From contig NZ_LR134173.1 of assembly GCF_900635815.1 (NCBI RefSeq), forward strand, positions 2,388,001 through 2,452,000: a DNA stretch of 64,000 nucleotides, given 5' to 3'. A model generated the notes under the pieces. The model ran no database searches, had not been told where the DNA came from, and saw only the letters and a program-made list of their open reading frames with translations. Below are positions 27,850-36,661 of the stretch, piece by piece. Position 1 is the stretch's first letter. Each line of letters starts with the position of its first letter. The DNA comes from Legionella cherrii (GTDB taxonomy: Bacteria; Pseudomonadota; Gammaproteobacteria; Legionellales; Legionellaceae). The translations under genes were made by a program, and so were the position numbers.

Positions 27850-29034
27850 ATGAAACTAAGTGGCGATGGCAAGACTCTCCTTGAAGTTACTGCGGGTGAT
27901 ATCAAAGAAGATGGTTCGTTTGATATTCCGGCAGGGGTTACCTCTATTGGAATGTGGGCCTTTGATGGCTGCAGCGGTTTACAGAGCATCACCATTCCAC
28001 AAGGAGTTAATTCTATTGGAGAAGCGGCATTTAGAGGTTGCAGTGGCTTACAGAGCATTACCATTCCACAAGGGATTACTTCTATTGGAGCAGCAGCATT
28101 TTATGGCTGCAGCGGCTTACAGAGCATCATCATTCCCGTAGGGGTTACCTCTATTGGAATGGCGACATTTGAGGGTTGCATTCGCTTACAGAGCATCACC
28201 ATACCCGCAGGATTAACCTCTATTGATGGCTGGGCGTTTCAGGGTTGCAGTGGCTTACAGAGCGTCACCATTCCCGAAGGAGTTACCTCTATTGAGAACT
28301 ATGCATTTAGAAGTTGCAGTGGCTTACAGAGCATCGCCATTCCCCAGGGAGTTACCTCTATTGGAGTAGAGACATTTCTCGGTTGCAGCGGTTTACAGAG
28401 CCTTACCATTCCACAAGGGGTAACCTCTATTGAAATACGGGCATTTAGCGGTTGCAGTGGTTTACAGAGCATCACTATCCCTGCAGAAGTTACCTTTATT
28501 GGAAGCGATGCATTTGATGGATGCTCCAACTTGGATAGTATCGTGATTACAAGCCAAAGTGAGGCGGTTAGAAACAGCATTGCTTCGTTATTACCTGATG
28601 ATTTAAAGTCCAAAGTAATCTTAAAGGAGCTTGCGGACGAGGTTTTTAAATTTCGCGATGCAGAACTGTCGCGTTTGCTGCAAGTTCCTGAAACCAATCC
28701 TTTATTTCGTTTTTTTAATATGAAGTCACACCACAGTTCGCGGGTTAAAGGGGCAAATGGAGTGGAAGGAGAGTGCAGCAAACTACCTGATGAACTGTTG
28801 CAGACGATAAATCGTTTTAGTGGCGATAATCGCTATTACCAAAAAGCCCAAAGACGCATACGGGGTTTGCCTTTGCCTGCGAATGCAGATGCAGTGCGGG
28901 ATTATAAAAACAAGATAACCGCAATCGTCAATGAATCCATGAGCAAGGCAAAGAATTTTCGCAGCGTATTGATGAGGCAGCTGATAAGGGAGCGTTGCAA
29001 AGGGCGGAAGCGAGCAGAACGAGGGTTGCTTTGA
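27850..29034 (+). CDS. BspA-type leucine-rich-repeat protein 2, frameshifted C-terminal tail
   Basis: 394 residues with nine 23-residue LRR units and the same helical C-terminal domain as LRR gene 1. Near residue 366 the run AAAA of copy 1 is AAA (28950-28952), so the frame shifts and the last 28 residues become NFRSVLMRQLIRERCKGRK... Adding one A restores AKEFSQRIDEAADKGALQRAEASRTRVALSR ending at 29042, which matches the tail of LRR protein 3 (RAEESRTRVALIR). The tail is therefore a secondary change. ATG is preceded by AAGGAAGG and by an extended -10 promoter. Same probable effector class as its neighbour. Confidence 0.82.
   Translation: MKLSGDGKTLLEVTAGDIKEDGSFDIPAGVTSIGMWAFDGCSGLQSITIPQGVNSIGEAAFRGCSGLQSITIPQGITSIGAAAFYGCSGLQSIIIPVGVTSIGMATFEGCIRLQSITIPAGLTSIDGWAFQGCSGLQSVTIPEGVTSIENYAFRSCSGLQSIAIPQGVTSIGVETFLGCSGLQSLTIPQGVTSIEIRAFSGCSGLQSITIPAEVTFIGSDAFDGCSNLDSIVITSQSEAVRNSIASLLPDDLKSKVILKELADEVFKFRDAELSRLLQVPETNPLFRFFNMKSHHSSRVKGANGVEGECSKLPDELLQTINRFSGDNRYYQKAQRRIRGLPLPANADAVRDYKNKITAIVNESMSKAKNFRSVLMRQLIRERCKGRKRAERGLL
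27925..28545 (+). repeat. Nine tandem 69-bp LRR units in LRR gene 2
   Basis: Nine 23-residue LRR units with the same consensus as in gene 1; the variable positions differ between copies. Confidence 0.9.
28550..28952 (+). repeat. Direct repeat, copy B (3' part of LRR gene 2)
   Basis: Matches 27151-27553 base for base; the next base difference is the one-A deletion in the following run. Confidence 0.85.
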
Positions 29035-29665
29035 GCCGGTAAGGATGACGTTTTGGATCACTTCTAGATCCGTTTCATTAATTTAAATTAACCAAGGATC
29101 CGTTCAGGGAAATTATTGATTCGACGCTTACTTCATTCGCTGTTCGGCGCTTGTCGGGCGCTTAACAGCATCCAAAAGGTTATACCGAATTTTGTGCCTG
29201 GCTTCACATTTTGTCGAAACTACGGCCCTTCTGGTTCATAGTTTTTTTATTTTAAAAATTCAATAATCAATAGGTTGCGATCGATTCCAAGTATAAAAAA
29301 AAACTGCAGGTACTGGCATTATGAAGGATTCTGTCACAGTTATTTACCCTTGTATTTTGAAAACATTATGTTTTATTTTTAGCACAAATATGAATCCAAT
29401 TGATTTTCTAAAAAATTATAAGAAGGGTTCATTTTATCTATTAGTCGATAGGTGATGCTGGTATGAATATCCCAAAATTAGTGCTTTGACCTCTCATTTG
29501 TAATTTATTGCCCATAAAATAATTTATCTGGTATATTTGTGTTTTTAGTGTTCAAATGCAAGTCTTTTATTCGATCAATGTACTAATTCATTTTAGCTCT
29601 CTTAAGACTGGTTTTTAGAGATTAACTACGAATTAAAATCCCAAATAAAAAAGCGAGAATCATAC
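29035..29665. other. Long intergenic region after LRR gene 2
   Basis: 631 bp. Holds the restored-frame stop of LRR gene 2 at 29040, a hairpin GCTGTT/AACAGC (29139-29169) and CATTTTGTCGAA at about 29207, which also occurs near 45889. Remainder is AT-rich with no ORF. Confidence 0.35.
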
Positions 29666-30941
29666 ATGAAGATGATGTCTGTTATTGGTATAAACCTTGA
29701 ATTAACAAAATGGATAGTAACTGAGTCCAAATCTCCCTTCGATGAGGAGGATAATCTGTGTGTTTATGAGTGCACTAAGCCAGAAGATGCTGAGCAGATG
29801 ATGGAAACTATAAAATCAGCATTCGAAACGGATGATTCTATGGATTTGGATGTAGGAGAGCAAGAATCTCCATTAAGGGATTATTGTCTAGAAACACATG
29901 GAAATTATGTTGTTGCATCCATGAAATTTTTGGAAAGGGTATTTTGATGGTAAAGTTGAGGAAGTTCATCAGGAACATAAATTTGATAATGAATTTTTCT
30001 TAATCGACAAGTTAATGAATGACGAGAATGAGTCCTTTAGCTCCCGTTTGATTGTAGTACGTACCAGTGAAAACTCAATAATAATTAAACGTATGGTACC
30101 GGAACAAATTGAGGAGCCTGATTTAATTGATTTTGCGGAAGAATATCTAGGTGCTGTTCCATATAGTAAGAGGTGTAAGGAGGGTACTGCGCAGATAAAA
30201 GCAGCATACAGTTTTAATGGACTATTTTTACCTGGTGATAATTTTAATGTACTTTGGTTGCCTGCTAAACCGTATCAAGGAAATGCTATGTTTACAGCCT
30301 ATGGTTGTTCGAGTCATAGAATTGCCAAAATGTTGGAAGCAAAAATTAGAAATGATGAAAAAATGAAAGCAACTTCGCCGCCAGGTCATAGTGAACACAT
30401 TACTATGGCGAGTGAGGGACCTATTTTACTGGTTTCAGGTGATTATTTAGAACAAATTTATGGTAAACCCATTTATGTTCCTCTCATCAATGATTTGGTA
30501 AAGCAAGGCCTTGCAGATAAACAGGCGGAACAACGAGCAACAGTTGTAGATAAAGTTTTATCGGGAAATGGGATAAAAAAGCGCAATTAAAAAGCCAGAT
30601 CCATCTTTTGAAATTACAAAACAAAACAACACCAACTTTCTTCGCACCTCAAATAATTTCAATCGGGAAACAATAGTAATCTTCATTGGGTATCTTCATT
30701 GAATGGTAAAACTGTTGTTCCAACACTTGATACGCTTCTATCTCCTGGCATTTCTATTGAGAGAAATACTATTGTTCTAAGACCTGATCCACTGCCATAT
30801 CCTTTTCCCGTGACCCAAAATTCTACTCAGAATACAACAAAGTTGGTTGCTCCGAGAACTCAATCAATGTTCCATGTTTCTCATGAAGACGAACCTTTAA
30901 AAGAGCTTACTGAAGAGGAATATTTGGGATTCTTCCAGTGA
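29666..30941 (+). pseudogene. Orphan gene broken by three frameshifts (three ORF fragments)
   Basis: Three open pieces, 29666-29947 (93 aa), 30015-30590 (191 aa) and 30699-30941 (80 aa), are parts of one gene. After the first, the frame FDGKVEEVHQEHKFDNEFF is open from 29943 into the second without a stop; dropping one T of TTTT at 29942-29945 joins them. At the A6 run 30575-30580, dropping one A joins the second to KPDPSFEITKQNNTNFLRT, and near 30670 a further shift enters NSNLHWVSSLNGKTVVPTL of the third. The rebuilt protein would be about 420 residues, ending HEDEPLKELTEEEYLGFF. No domain recognised, no signal peptide; likely a former effector. The sequence is protein-like throughout, so decay is recent or assembly error is possible. 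Confidence 0.6.
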
Positions 30942-31294
30942 TAGAAAAAAGATAGTTAAATTCTCCGTGTTGTAGCTTTATTAGACAGAACTCAATATAT
31001 CTAACTTATTGAGTTCTTTATTTAATATGAATTGTATATCTATAAAATCAGTGCATTGCGAGGTTCTGATTTTTCCAATAAATGTCTGCAACTGTTGAAT
31101 GTGATGCAAAAATAGTCAGTCCATGCAAAAACCAATTCTTTTGAGTAAATTATCACCCTTATGATATAATGGTCAAAATTAATCCACAATGATTTAATTG
31201 CGATGAAAAATCGATTTTTAAAATTTTTTCTCTGCAGGCTGTAAAATCCTTGTGAGCATGACCAGTCAAAATGTGTCAGGGAGTATGGTGTAGT
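30942..31294. other. Leader and promoter region of LRR gene 3
   Basis: 353 bp without an ORF. Contains the extended -10 motif listed separately and a leader resembling those of LRR genes 1 and 2 (AAAATGTGT..GG before the ATG). Confidence 0.4.
31162..31170 (+). promoter_or_regulatory. Extended -10 promoter of LRR gene 3
   Basis: TGATATAAT preceded by ATCACCCTTA, aligned with the same element before LRR gene 2; 125 bp upstream of the ATG at 31295. Confidence 0.65.
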
Positions 31295-32488
31295 ATGAAA
31301 TTAAGTGACAATGGCAAGATCTTGCTTAAAGTGACTGAGGAAGATATCAACGAAGAGGGTTCTTTTGATATTCCGGCAGGGGTTAGCACTATTGGAGAAG
31401 AGGCATTTAGAGACTGTAGTAAATTAAAGCATCTTATTATTCCAGAAGGGGTTGTTTCTATTAAAAGCTCGGCATTTATGTACTGTAGTGAGTTGCAGAG
31501 CATTGTGATCCCACCTGGGGTTACCTCTATTGAGGGTTATGCATTTTATGGTTGCAGTGGAATACGCAGTCTCGTCATCCCTAAAGGAGTTAACCGAATA
31601 CAAATAAGGACATTTCATGGTTGCAGTGGATTAGAGAGCATTATTATTCCACAAGGAGTTACTGCTATTGAATTCGGTGCATTTTATGGTTGTAGTAGAT
31701 TACAAAGCATCATCATCCCAGAAGGGGTTACTTCTATTGGGGCTGGTGCATTTAATGGATGCAGTGAATTACAGAGGATCTCTATCCCCAAAGGAGTTAG
31801 CACCATTGGAAACCAATCTTTTATGGACTGCACTAGGTTACAGAGGATCACCATTCCTGAACAAGTGACTTCTATTAATTATGAGGCCTTTTATCGCTGC
31901 AGCAGATTGGAAACAATAACCATTCAAGAGGGAATTATTTCTATTGATAAATCAGCTTTTAGTGAGTGCCCCAGGTTACAGAACATCGTGATTGCTAGCC
32001 AAAGTGAGGCGGTAAGAGAACGTATTAGTGGATTATTACCTAAGCCTTTAAAAAACAGAGTAATTTTGAAGGAACTTGCGGAAGAGGTTTTTAAATTCCG
32101 CGATGCTGAACTGTCTCGTCTGGTACAAATCCCAGAAACCAATCCCTTATTTCGTTTTTTTCATATGAAGTCACGACATAGTTCCAGGGTTCCAGGAGAA
32201 AATGGAGTGGAGCAAGAATGCCGCAAACTACCTGATGAACTGTTGCAAACGATAAATTGTTTTAGTGATGATAATCGCTATTATCAAAAAGCGCGAAGAC
32301 GCATAATGCGCCTGACTTTACCTGCCAATGCAGAGGCATTGCAGGATTATAAAAATAAAGTAACTGCAATCGTTAATGAATGCGTGAGCAAAGCAAAAGA
32401 GTTCACGCATCATGTCAATGCGGCCAAGGATCAGGGATCAATACACAGGGCCGAGGAGAGCAGGACAAGGGTGGCCTTGATCAGGTAA
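31295..32488 (+). CDS. BspA-type leucine-rich-repeat protein 3
   Basis: 397 residues from MKLSDNGKILL (the longer frame from 31271 has eight extra codons absent in the paralogues). Nine LRR units of 23 residues occupy 31370-31990; they are more diverged from the consensus than those of copies 1 and 2 (IPEGVVSIKSSAF, IPKGVNRIQIRTF). The C-terminal domain is colinear with the paralogues but has changes such as QIPETNPLFRFFHMKSRHSSR, and the gene ends in the intact tail RAEESRTRVALIR, taken as the ancestral ending. No CaaX box. An older member of the family than copies 1 and 2. Candidate Dot/Icm effector. Confidence 0.85.
   Translation: MKLSDNGKILLKVTEEDINEEGSFDIPAGVSTIGEEAFRDCSKLKHLIIPEGVVSIKSSAFMYCSELQSIVIPPGVTSIEGYAFYGCSGIRSLVIPKGVNRIQIRTFHGCSGLESIIIPQGVTAIEFGAFYGCSRLQSIIIPEGVTSIGAGAFNGCSELQRISIPKGVSTIGNQSFMDCTRLQRITIPEQVTSINYEAFYRCSRLETITIQEGIISIDKSAFSECPRLQNIVIASQSEAVRERISGLLPKPLKNRVILKELAEEVFKFRDAELSRLVQIPETNPLFRFFHMKSRHSSRVPGENGVEQECRKLPDELLQTINCFSDDNRYYQKARRRIMRLTLPANAEALQDYKNKVTAIVNECVSKAKEFTHHVNAAKDQGSIHRAEESRTRVALIR
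31370..31990 (+). repeat. Nine diverged 69-bp LRR units in LRR gene 3
   Basis: The same 9 x 69 bp layout as the other two copies, with lower unit-to-unit identity. Confidence 0.85.
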
Positions 32489-32696
32489 GGACGGAGTTTT
32501 TGGTTATTTGTGGATGCGTTTTCATTTATTGGGGGAGCACATTTTCAGATATTGAAGTTACATAACATCAATAATGCTTAAATACCATGCATGATTTCGG
32601 TGCGATATAATTTATGTCTGGATAGACAGTATAAAATATAGAAATAAAACCATAAACTTTTATAATAATATCTGCATTTTCTTTTACGATATTTCT

Positions 32697-33416
32697 ATGT
32701 TTCGATTTGCCCTGTTGCTGTGTTTTATCAGCTCATTTGTTTATGCTCAATCGCCAGAATTTTTTTCACAATCTAGGATAATTACATCGCAATTCTTGGA
32801 GAAACATCCTGAAACCATTTATTGTCAATGTAGTGATGGAACTAAAGAACTGACTTTAGAGAGCTGTGGTATCCCGGCTGAGGATTCAATGAAACGTGCT
32901 TTTTGCATTGAGTGGAAGCATGTTATGGCGGCCGAATATTTTGCACAGCCATTTGAATATTGGCGCGAGCCAATGGAGGAGGGTGATCATGGCCAGCCTT
33001 ATAAAGAGCGAAGATGCTGTGAGAAATTCGATGAGCAATTACGTCATGTGGAAGCTGACCTTTATAATTTATGGCCAGAAATAGGCATGATGAATCAAGC
33101 CCACTCGAATTATCAATTGAGCGGGCTACATCAACAAATTGATTATTTAGGGTGTGCGATGAAAATTGATAAAGGTTCTCATTGCGCAGATCCACCTGAT
33201 TCAGCCAAAGGCCTTGTCGCGCGTACTTTTTTGTTTATGGCGGAACATTATGGACTTACCTTAAGCCCATCACAAAAAAAATTATTTATTGCCTGGAATA
33301 AAGCATTTAAGCCTAATATATGGGAAAAACAATGGGCGTTACAAGTGGCGTTGATTGAGGGGTATGAAAGCTCCTACATGACTCATTGGCAAGTCAAGGC
33401 ACATATAGCACTCTAA
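32697..33416 (+). CDS. Endonuclease I (EndA/Vvn)-family secreted nuclease, altered active site
   Basis: 239 residues. Signal peptide about 1-17 (MFRFALLLCFISSFVYA). The endonuclease I layout is recognisable: IEWKHVMAAEYFAQP (71-85), ERRCCEKFDEQLRHVEADLYNLWPEIG (104-130), HSNYQL, GLVARTFLFMAEHYGLTLSP and LFIAWNKAFKPNIWEKQ. Paired Cys residues fit periplasmic disulfides. In EndA and Vvn the pair before HV is Glu-His, the Glu binding Mg2+; here it is Lys74-His75. Asn124, the other metal-side residue, is present. Activity may be lost or altered. The family degrades DNA in the periplasm or outside the cell. Its neighbours are accessory genes. Confidence 0.8.
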   Translation: MFRFALLLCFISSFVYAQSPEFFSQSRIITSQFLEKHPETIYCQCSDGTKELTLESCGIPAEDSMKRAFCIEWKHVMAAEYFAQPFEYWREPMEEGDHGQPYKERRCCEKFDEQLRHVEADLYNLWPEIGMMNQAHSNYQLSGLHQQIDYLGCAMKIDKGSHCADPPDSAKGLVARTFLFMAEHYGLTLSPSQKKLFIAWNKAFKPNIWEKQWALQVALIEGYESSYMTHWQVKAHIAL

Positions 33417-33815
33417 GCAGAAGCCACCGTTAAAGAGCCTATACTGACACTAATTCTTTCAATTGACCAATGTGTGGCCGATTTGCTTATGTGATGACTT
33501 ATGACACATTAAAATATCAATTTCATCTCCTCCTTTGAAACGTTCAGACGGAATAATTAAAAAATTTAAGAATAAAATATATTTTTGTAATTTTCTTTTG
33601 AATTCAGGAACTTTTTTTCAATAATCCTATTTAAACTTAAAGTCAGTTTATCTCCCTAACAAACAGGATGTTGATATATAAATCAATAAGCTTGTAATGT
33701 ATAATTTCTTTTTCAATTTTGAATCATTTGTTTTTTTATAGCTCAATAATTCGAATTAATTTTTTAATGGTCCGAAAACTGTTCCTCTCTAAATCGTATT
33801 TACCAAGGTGAAATT
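33417..33815. other. AT-rich intergenic region, no gene found
   Basis: 399 bp. A TATAAT at 33700-33705 could be the -10 box for the downstream gene; no -35 at correct spacing. No ORF. Confidence 0.3.
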
Positions 33816-36563
33816 GTGCACAAAAAAATTGAAATCTTAAATCGTATAAAACCAGTCTCTACCATCTGCCTCTTAACTAAATCTGGAAAAATGCCCTTTT
33901 TTGATGTTCGTACTGAGGTAACCCAGCAATATGGAACTTTTTTTTTAGATCGAGTTATGACACCAAAGGGGTTGGCGACAGTCATTGGTCAGTATAATGG
34001 GTACTTATGGTTATGGATCGATGGTGAGGCAGGACCAACCTATTGGGATCATGTTGTCGGTAATGTTTTCAACTTAGCTGGATTTAGTCCAGCTAAAGAC
34101 ACTAATTATCCTGATGCAGTAAAAAAAGCACTCAATACAGCGATTGGATTTGAAATCCCCTTCGATGAGCTCACTTCTCTTGATTTATTAATACTAATAA
34201 ACGAATTAGACCAGTATAGCCCTGAATCTCTGGCAGACTTACTAAAGAGAAATTTAAAGATTGATCCTCAGAATATGAGCAAGCAACTTGGTTTACTGAT
34301 TCAAAAATTTAACACTTTATCTGTTTCTGATTTAGAGTTTCTTGCGGAACTTGCAGAACCAGTTCCGGAGTCTAAAGGATCAGAACTCGTTCATTTTATT
34401 CAAGATACAAAACTGGGTGATGTTGCCAAGACGGAAGCAAGTACGATAAACCAAACAGTGATAAATTTACAAATCCAGATTGATGAACTTGCAGAGAAAC
34501 TGAAGTTGGTACAGAAAGAAACCCAGCCCTTGCTCTATGATATCCTCAGTAAACTTAAAGTAAATTTGGAAGAAAGCCGACTTAATTTAAGTCTTACTGC
34601 AGAAGCCTTGAATAGTGTCGCTGTCGCCCCCCAACTGACTTATCTAAAAAGAATAAGTCTATTCCATTCGTTTAATATTCTGATTAAAGTACTTATGGAG
34701 GTTTATCTTGAGTTGCAAATGAATCAAGACCGTCCTTCGGACCTAGGGCATTATCTTCAGGGGGTGTGCAAAATCACACAATTTTTATATGACCATGGCC
34801 ATTATTTTTTTGATGTAGAGGCAGAGCAGAGCGCCAATAATAACAATAAAGAAGGAGCGTCTGAATCATTCAGTCGCCTTGAACTGATGTATCTTTTCTT
34901 ATTAATTAGCGGTCATGCTGCGATGTCAAAAAAATTATCAGCATGTGTGTATCTTGAGATTTTAGATGCATTGAGAATCAAGTCGAATGCTGATGAAAAT
35001 ATGCCTGAAACTTTTGATATATCGCATTTTGTTTCGCAGAAACCGGATGACTTTATCAAACTCTACCGTTCGTTCTTTGTTGAGGAAGGAATATTCAGAC
35101 AAAAAGTTGAAGAATTAATTGGGAAAAAACATCCTATTTTATTAACAGAATTAGGCAAGTTAACCTGTTACTATGCTGCGGCTTTGGAAGCTAGGGCACG
35201 GCGTGCTGATGCAAAACCCGGAGCTCAAAGCGAAGTCAATTATTATTTGAAACAGGGAGTCAATTATCTCTTACAGGCATTAAAACAAGGCTTGCCTCAG
35301 GCTGCTGAAGCTATTGATATCTTATTAACTAACAATAAAAAGCGAATAGGGCTTGGTGCTGAATTAGCCAAAGAGATGGCTTCCCATTTTTCTAAAGTAA
35401 GAAATTTTGCTAAGGCACACTATTATTTGGATATTGCTTTGAAATTTCAAGACAAGGGGACTAAGGCATTCCAGCAAGAATTAGATATTATGCAAATTGA
35501 GCTCACTCTTTTAGAGCAGGGTAAGGGACAAGAACAAGCGATTTCAAGATTATTTCAGCTAATAAAAGAAGGCAGTCAATCCGCTCTTGCTTTACTTAAC
35601 AAATTAAGTGTTGAAGTACCTGCGATTGCTTTTGCTGCAGTAGTTTATTGGCATCGAGAAGATATTACCAAACTTTCATCCGAAATATTAAAATGTGCAG
35701 CAAAAGAGAAACCTGATGAGGTTGCGTGGTTTCAAAATCGTTATCAAGTAGTTTGTGAAGGACAACAACCTAATCTTGCGTTAATCCTGAAGGCAGTCAA
35801 AGTAGGTTTTGCTCCGGCGATTGTTGAATTGAATGGATTACTCGTCAGTAACGCTGACTATTTACAAGAAAATACAGATGAGATTCTGCCGATTCTTTCA
35901 GACTTTGATATCTCTCAACATATTACCCCAGGGTGTTTGGTTGCTCTTCTTGTAAATTATCATATACAGAACGATTTATCAGATGAAGCCTTGAATAAAT
36001 TCATATACGCATTGGCTCATACTTCTTTTAAAAAGCCAAGCACACAGCTTGAGTTACTCATACTGGTGCTTCGCGATTTAAGAGCTTCGATTGGCTCCGA
36101 TGAGCTGATTTCTGTTCTCCATGCAATTAAAAGAATCGGAGGACTGGCAAAAGAAAATCATGATTTAATGAAAACAATTGCTACTCTAATAATTGAGCGA
36201 GAGGCCGCTGAAGATAAGTCGATGTTTCATTTTTTCGTGCAAGAATTTATCCCTAACACTCCAGCGTTAGCTCGTGCCCTTTATAATGATGACGTGGCAT
36301 GGGATATATTAAAAAACAATAATCAAATACTTGATCTGATTATTGAGGTTATTGAAGATAATGAAGATTCTATGGAAAAAAGTGCACACAGCAACTTATC
36401 ACTATTTAATGAGAAAAATAAAGAAAATCAACAGGTCAAATTATCAAGAGAAGAAAACGGTATTGATATGGATCTCAATTCCAAAACGTCTCAAAATGGC
36501 TATGATGAATCAGGTAAGGCAGAGGTACCTGAAGACCGAAGCTCTTTTTCTTTGTCCCAATAA
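33816..36563 (+). CDS. Large helical/TPR-like protein, candidate effector
   Basis: 915 residues, no signal peptide. Starts with GTG at 33816, preceded by AAGGTGA. Residues about 200-270 (TVINLQIQIDELAEKLKLVQ and following) look like a coiled coil; about 440-620 contain TPR/Sel1-like helix pairs (LKQGVNYLLQALKQGLPQAA, KVRNFAKAHYYLDIALKFQD). The C-terminal 60 residues are disordered, rich in Ser, Glu, Lys and Asn (NEKNKENQQVK), as in many Dot/Icm substrates. No catalytic motif recognised. It is followed by a terminator hairpin and a convergent Fic-like gene. An effector role is inferred from composition only. Confidence 0.7.
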   Translation: MHKKIEILNRIKPVSTICLLTKSGKMPFFDVRTEVTQQYGTFFLDRVMTPKGLATVIGQYNGYLWLWIDGEAGPTYWDHVVGNVFNLAGFSPAKDTNYPDAVKKALNTAIGFEIPFDELTSLDLLILINELDQYSPESLADLLKRNLKIDPQNMSKQLGLLIQKFNTLSVSDLEFLAELAEPVPESKGSELVHFIQDTKLGDVAKTEASTINQTVINLQIQIDELAEKLKLVQKETQPLLYDILSKLKVNLEESRLNLSLTAEALNSVAVAPQLTYLKRISLFHSFNILIKVLMEVYLELQMNQDRPSDLGHYLQGVCKITQFLYDHGHYFFDVEAEQSANNNNKEGASESFSRLELMYLFLLISGHAAMSKKLSACVYLEILDALRIKSNADENMPETFDISHFVSQKPDDFIKLYRSFFVEEGIFRQKVEELIGKKHPILLTELGKLTCYYAAALEARARRADAKPGAQSEVNYYLKQGVNYLLQALKQGLPQAAEAIDILLTNNKKRIGLGAELAKEMASHFSKVRNFAKAHYYLDIALKFQDKGTKAFQQELDIMQIELTLLEQGKGQEQAISRLFQLIKEGSQSALALLNKLSVEVPAIAFAAVVYWHREDITKLSSEILKCAAKEKPDEVAWFQNRYQVVCEGQQPNLALILKAVKVGFAPAIVELNGLLVSNADYLQENTDEILPILSDFDISQHITPGCLVALLVNYHIQNDLSDEALNKFIYALAHTSFKKPSTQLELLILVLRDLRASIGSDELISVLHAIKRIGGLAKENHDLMKTIATLIIEREAAEDKSMFHFFVQEFIPNTPALARALYNDDVAWDILKNNNQILDLIIEVIEDNEDSMEKSAHSNLSLFNEKNKENQQVKLSREENGIDMDLNSKTSQNGYDESGKAEVPEDRSSFSLSQ

Positions 36564-36588
36564 TAATGATTTTTTGCTCAATCTCTGG

Positions 36589-36615
36589 CCGCAACCTAAA
36601 AGTTGCGGCGATTTC
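36589..36615 (+). terminator. Terminator-like hairpin after the 33816 gene
   Basis: CCGCAAC (36589-36595) and GTTGCGG (36602-36608) around a 6-base loop, followed by a short T-rich tail. 26 bp after the stop. Confidence 0.55.
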
Positions 36616-36661
36616 TTCCAAATCATAACCAAGTACAATCATCAATCCAAAAACTTTCTTT

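Noticed and set aside
26461..28141. Alternative frames within the LRR repeats
   Set aside because: The 69-bp unit keeps all frames open; only the MKLS frame has the ribosome site and LRR consensus.
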